Below, piece by piece: positions 60,199 to 64,000 of a stretch of DNA of 64,000 bases. Within the stretch, counting starts at the first letter, position 1, and each line of letters opens with the position of its first letter. Source of the stretch: Pseudomonadota bacterium (GTDB lineage Bacteria; Desulfobacterota; Desulfobulbia; Desulfobulbales; Desulfocapsaceae); the NCBI GenBank assembly GCA_023412495.1, contig JAEYNP010000129.1, positions 1 to 64,000 on the forward strand. The letters run 5' to 3'. A program made the translations under genes and the position numbers. A model generated the notes under the pieces. The model did not search any database. It saw only the letters and a list, made by a program, of their open reading frames with translations, and was not told the origin of the DNA.

Positions 60199-63100
60199 TC
60201 AATTTTTAAAACATTTTGGGCAACTCTCGTTTTTGAGATATTTTTCTTTCGCTAATTTAATAACATCGTCGGCCCAGGTCTGGCAATTTCTATATTCAAG
60301 TATATATGGAACCGTTCCAGGATAAGCAATAACACTATATAGAGTTGGACCTACTTCAGCAGCTGCCTCTTCTACGTATTTATCAAAATTATCATCATCA
60401 CAAACCGTTTGGCATTTAGAGTTGGAAGGATGCTCATTGTTATCAATACGCCCTTTACTTGAAATCATGCCATCCCCAGCCTGGAAGCTATAAATAGTTC
60501 CACTTACGCTTAGGTAATCGTGTCTAAGAGGATTTCCACTAGGCTTTACTGGTTCATTATCTTTATCACCAAGTTTTCTTGCACAACGTTTAACCCATAA
60601 TCCCATAGGATCAATCAAGTTAACCGGATTCCCCTGGACGTACGCATACAGATTCATCCCCCCATCCAAACCGATAGGATCAGCAGATGTATACCTGCCA
60701 GTTTCAGGATCATAGTATCTGTGCCAATTGTAATGTAGCCCACTCTCAGAGTCAAACAGCTGCCCAGCGAACCGCAGGTTATTTACAATGGTTTCAGTAA
60801 GCACCTCAGCCCGCCCGAAAGCATCATATATCGCCTCCCAGACCACCGCCCCATTCTCAACAATGATCTTCTGCGGAGTGCCGAGATGGTCATTGATATA
60901 CCAATAATACTTGTCCTTCTCCCGGACAAAGAGCGGATTAGTGGTCCAGGGCGAACCGGGATTGTAGCCGTAAGTGCGGAGTTCGTGGCCGGCGGCGTTG
61001 TATTCGCCGGCCAGGCCCTCGTCATTGTAGTGGAAATAGGTGCGGGTGCCGCCGATCTCTTTCCAGAGTCTGCGGCCGTAGGGATCGTAATAGTAGGTGG
61101 CGACGGTCGCACCGGTGGCATTTTGGATGTTCTCCAGCCGGTTGTCCGGAGTGTAGACGTAGGTTTGCTTAACGCCGGCGACGGTTTTGGAGGTCATGTT
61201 GCCGTGGTTGTCGTAGACGAAGCTGGTGTTGCCGTAGTCAGTGAGTTGGTTGTTATCATTATAGTTCCAAGTACTTTCCTCAGCTGAGGAGAGGCGGTTG
61301 CCCACGCCGTCGTAGGTATAGCTTTCCTCGTTATGCGGCGAGGTGGCCTGGGCCAGGCGGTAGAGGTCGTCGTACTGGTAGTTGTAATCGCCGTGCTCGG
61401 TGGCCTTCTTCTTCACCTGACCACTGGCCGAGCGGGTGTAGCCGTAGTCGAGCAGCGGATTGGCCGCCGGATCCTGGGCGGTGATGCCGGTCAGTTGCAG
61501 GATGCCGTCATGGCTGAAGGCAAGGCTTGCCCCGCCGGGAAGGGTCATTTTATTAGGCCTGGTCCAGGTATAGCCGTTATAGCTGACCTGGCCAGCTGTC
61601 CCGAGATCGACTGCGGTCGGGTGGCCTGCCTTATCGTAGCTGAAGGTGCGGATGCGACCGGCCGGATCGGTGTAGGTTTTCTTGCGGCCTGTCGGGTCGA
61701 AGCTGTAGCTGTGATTGAGAGTGAAGGAACCGTAATTAACCGCCTCGCTTATCCGGCGCTGTAGGTCGTCGTAACCGTATTCCGCGATGGTGGTCCCGTC
61801 ATTGTATCCGGTGAGGCTGCCGGCCTCGTTGTAGCTCCAGGTGACGGTCTTCTGCGGGGCGGTGGCGGTGGTGTTGGCGAAGATCTCGGTTTTCTCCAAC
61901 CGGTTCTGATTATCGTACGTGTAGACCGATTTTCGGCCGTTGCCGTCGATCATGGAGGCGAGGTTGCCGGCCTCGTCATAGATGTACCGGAGTTCTTGCT
62001 GTAAGGGTTTGGTTTCCTTGATCAGCCTGTTGCTTTTATCATACTCGAAATAAGTGATCGGCCCCTCCGGCTCCTCCAGCCGAATGAGATTGCCGCGGGT
62101 ATCGTAGCCGTAACGGGTGATGTTACTCAGGGCATCGGTCTCAGCGATCTTCCGGCTGAGGGCGTCGTAGGCATAGCTGGTTGTCTTGCCTTCCGGATCG
62201 GTAACTTTCGCCAGACGGCCGTATTCGTCGTACTCGTAGGCAGTCAACCGTTCGCGGCCGCTGTAGATATCCTTCTGGGCGATTATTCGCTTGCGGCTGT
62301 CGTAGGCCAGCTCACGGGTGAAGGTGGGATAGGTGATCGAAGTGGCCAGATCAATCCCGCCGGAGCAGGACGAACAGCCGCCGGGCGCCGCATAGTTGTA
62401 ACTGATGGCATTACCCTCGGGATCAGTCACTCGGCTCACCCGCTCGTAGCTGTCGTACGTGTAAGTGGTAGCATTTCCCTCCTGGTCGGTTACGATGGTC
62501 GGCTTGCCGGCCGGGCCATACTCTCGCTTTTCCTGATAGCCGAGCGGGTCCTCGGTTATCAGTAACCGGTGCTCGGCATCGTAGACCAGTTTGTATTCCT
62601 TGAGATAGGCGTTCAGCACCGACTCCCGGTTGCCGGCATCGTCGTAACGGAACTCGCTGATCAGTTTATTATCGTGATCGCGGACGGTGAGGAGATTCCC
62701 GGCATCGTCGTAGGTATAGCGCTTGGCGAAGCCCCGTCCGTCAATGACGGTCTGGGGATTGCCGGAAGCGTGGTAATCGTTGAAGGTGGTGGTCCGTCCT
62801 TCCGGATCGGTGATTTTTAAGAGTTGATCGGCTATGTCATAATCAAAGCGGGTCACGGCATCGACTTCACCCTTCACCGTAGTGGTTTCGATCTTGCCGA
62901 TTGCGGTATAGGTGTATTCGGTACGCCGTTCCACCTCGGTGCCCACAGCTTCGATCATCGCCGTGCGGCGGCCTTCGCCGTCGTACTCGTAGCGGGTGAC
63001 GATGCCCATCCGGTTATTTGAGGTGAGCAGGTTCCAAGGCCGGCTATAACTTCGCTCCTCCCAGGTGTTGTCGGGGTGGACGGTCCGGACGATATTGTCC

Positions 63101-64000
63101 CACTCGTCGCGGTCGTGGCGGGTGACGTAGCCCCGTTCGTCGGTCTGCCACTCGGTTCGCCCGCTTCTTTTGATCGACTTGACGGTGGTGCCGTTAATAT
63201 CGACCCGGTTGACATCGCCGTCGCTGTTGTACCAGACCTCCTTCACCTTGCCGCTCGGGAAGCGGGTATAGGCGTAGTACTCCCTGGTGCCCTTGTCGTA
63301 GTCGAACTCGAAGCTGTGGCCGATGCCGTTGTCGTCCTGCACCGTGACCACATCGCCGAACTGATTGTAGGCGATGTTGCGGACCTTGCCGCCCGGTTCT
63401 TCCACTCGGGTCAGCCGGCCGCCGCTGTAGCCGTACGTGGTGACAGCGCCCAGCAGGTCGGTCACCGTGTGCAATAAATCGCCCTGGTAGCTGTAGCGAA
63501 CGGTGCGGCCGGCGGCGTCGGCGGCCGCTGTCAGGTTGTTGCCGGTGTAGCTGAACCACAGCGCCTGGTTGCCGCTCCGGTCCTTGAGGCCGGTGACCAG
63601 ATCGCCGTCGTAGATCGGTTGGGCGATGGTTTCACTCCGCAGGCCGTAGGCGGTCATCCGGCCGGACTCATCGTAGTCCATCCAGTTGCCGGCCCGGTCG
63701 GTCCAGCGGTAGCCGGTCGAATTTCGCTCGATCCGCTCGGTCTTGTAGCTGAAGAGATCGGCATTGACGGCGGAGCCTTTGAAGATCACCCCGCTGCGGG
63801 TAACCTCGGTGACCTTACTCTCGCTGTCGTATTCGAACTCGAGGTTGTCGCGGTTGAAGTTCCAGCGCCAGCGGCCGTGCTCGTAATAGCGGTGGACGGC
63901 GAGGGTCCCGCCGGGCACCGGTACGGTCAGGTCCCGGTGGTCGCGCAGGTACTGACGATGACGGGTGTCGACCAGCGAGCCGACTTCCACCGAGATATGA
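60199..64000 (-). CDS. Rhs/YD-repeat polymorphic toxin, 5' end outside window
   Basis: More than 1263 residues; the frame stays open to the right edge, so the N-terminus is missing. It is built of many YD repeats (units such as GYDTRGNLIRLEEPEGPITY) forming the toxin-enclosing shell, a conserved core end (SADPIGLDGGMNLYAYVQGN, DPMGL), and a variable tip of about 125 residues. The tip has RHDYLSVSGTIYSFQAG and later NCQTWADDV; a His ahead of an Asn-Cys block recalls permuted papain/LRAT-like hydrolases. Delivery route cannot be seen. A small exported protein gene follows. Confidence 0.88.
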   Translation of the reverse strand, partial: HISVEVGSLVDTRHRQYLRDHRDLTVPVPGGTLAVHRYYEHGRWRWNFNRDNLEFEYDSESKVTEVTRSGVIFKGSAVNADLFSYKTERIERNSTGYRWTDRAGNWMDYDESGRMTAYGLRSETIAQPIYDGDLVTGLKDRSGNQALWFSYTGNNLTAAADAAGRTVRYSYQGDLLHTVTDLLGAVTTYGYSGGRLTRVEEPGGKVRNIAYNQFGDVVTVQDDNGIGHSFEFDYDKGTREYYAYTRFPSGKVKEVWYNSDGDVNRVDINGTTVKSIKRSGRTEWQTDERGYVTRHDRDEWDNIVRTVHPDNTWEERSYSRPWNLLTSNNRMGIVTRYEYDGEGRRTAMIEAVGTEVERRTEYTYTAIGKIETTTVKGEVDAVTRFDYDIADQLLKITDPEGRTTTFNDYHASGNPQTVIDGRGFAKRYTYDDAGNLLTVRDHDNKLISEFRYDDAGNRESVLNAYLKEYKLVYDAEHRLLITEDPLGYQEKREYGPAGKPTIVTDQEGNATTYTYDSYERVSRVTDPEGNAISYNYAAPGGCSSCSGGIDLATSITYPTFTRELAYDSRKRIIAQKDIYSGRERLTAYEYDEYGRLAKVTDPEGKTTSYAYDALSRKIAETDALSNITRYGYDTRGNLIRLEEPEGPITYFEYDKSNRLIKETKPLQQELRYIYDEAGNLASMIDGNGRKSVYTYDNQNRLEKTEIFANTTATAPQKTVTWSYNEAGSLTGYNDGTTIAEYGYDDLQRRISEAVNYGSFTLNHSYSFDPTGRKKTYTDPAGRIRTFSYDKAGHPTAVDLGTAGQVSYNGYTWTRPNKMTLPGGASLAFSHDGILQLTGITAQDPAANPLLDYGYTRSASGQVKKKATEHGDYNYQYDDLYRLAQATSPHNEESYTYDGVGNRLSSAEESTWNYNDNNQLTDYGNTSFVYDNHGNMTSKTVAGVKQTYVYTPDNRLENIQNATGATVATYYYDPYGRRLWKEIGGTRTYFHYNDEGLAGEYNAAGHELRTYGYNPGSPWTTNPLFVREKDKYYWYINDHLGTPQKIIVENGAVVWEAIYDAFGRAEVLTETIVNNLRFAGQLFDSESGLHYNWHRYYDPETGRYTSADPIGLDGGMNLYAYVQGNPVNLIDPMGLWVKRCARKLGDKDNEPVKPSGNPLRHDYLSVSGTIYSFQAGDGMISSKGRIDNNEHPSNSKCQTVCDDDNFDKYVEEAAAEVGPTLYSVIAYPGTVPYILEYRNCQTWADDVIKLAKEKYLKNESCPKCFKN

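Overview
The window looks like chromosome of a GC-rich anaerobe of the Desulfobacterota (the former deltaproteobacteria; Desulfobulbales or Desulfuromonadales are plausible). This is inferred from gene content only: a fused LutA/LutB-type lactate dehydrogenase, a TRAP uptake operon with a GlcD/GlcF oxidase, an FMN 2-hydroxyacid dehydrogenase, an asparaginase and aspartase pair, and very many signalling genes. No rRNA, tRNA or CRISPR array was seen.

Layout. 1-4.3 kb: a hybrid histidine kinase and an NtrC-type regulator. 5.0-8.5 kb: lactate utilisation (LUD subunit, fused LUD/ferredoxin/CCG subunit, GntR-FCD regulator). 8.6-16.5 kb: chalcone isomerase-like protein, Hsp33, FMN dehydrogenase, citrate synthase, hemerythrin, AraC regulator, EamA transporter and a small helical protein. 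17.0-21.1 kb: a siaABCD operon (PP2C phosphatase, kinase, phospho-switch protein, diguanylate cyclase). 21.5-25.6 kb: asparaginase, an aspartase fused to a cyclic-nucleotide-binding domain, and an IclR regulator. 27.6-39.2 kb: a Wsp-like chemosensory cluster (CheW, CheR-TPR, CheW, two receptors, CheA-REC, CheB, REC-kinase-REC). One receptor carries an in-frame amber codon. 39.6-43.4 kb: a zinc alcohol dehydrogenase and a REC-PAS-GGDEF-EAL-REC protein. 43.8-50.1 kb: dctPQM, a GlcD/GlcF-type oxidase and an XRE-cupin regulator.

50.4-64.0 kb is an accessory region. The arrangement XRE regulator, toxin-antitoxin pair, about 440-bp repeat, convergent immunity gene, Rhs C-terminus occurs twice. Between the two lies a minus-strand operon of two small proteins, a CHC2/TOPRIM primase-ATPase and a tyrosine recombinase. 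The right-hand Rhs gene is a long core running off the window, with a tip that has His and Asn-Cys motifs like permuted papain/LRAT enzymes. The left-hand copy is an orphan Rhs tip with a phospholipase A2 active-site signature, followed by a predicted lipoprotein. Core homology and the repeats would allow tip exchange by recombination. This is the most interesting part of the window.

Short non-autonomous repeats are scattered through the first 45 kb. One family (about 60-165 bp, terminal inverted repeats) has target duplications at two sites and brackets hslO. A second family (about 118 bp) lies between dctP and dctQ and upstream of the citrate synthase gene. Metabolically, the window offers three separate routes for 2-hydroxyacid oxidation and a path from asparagine to fumarate.
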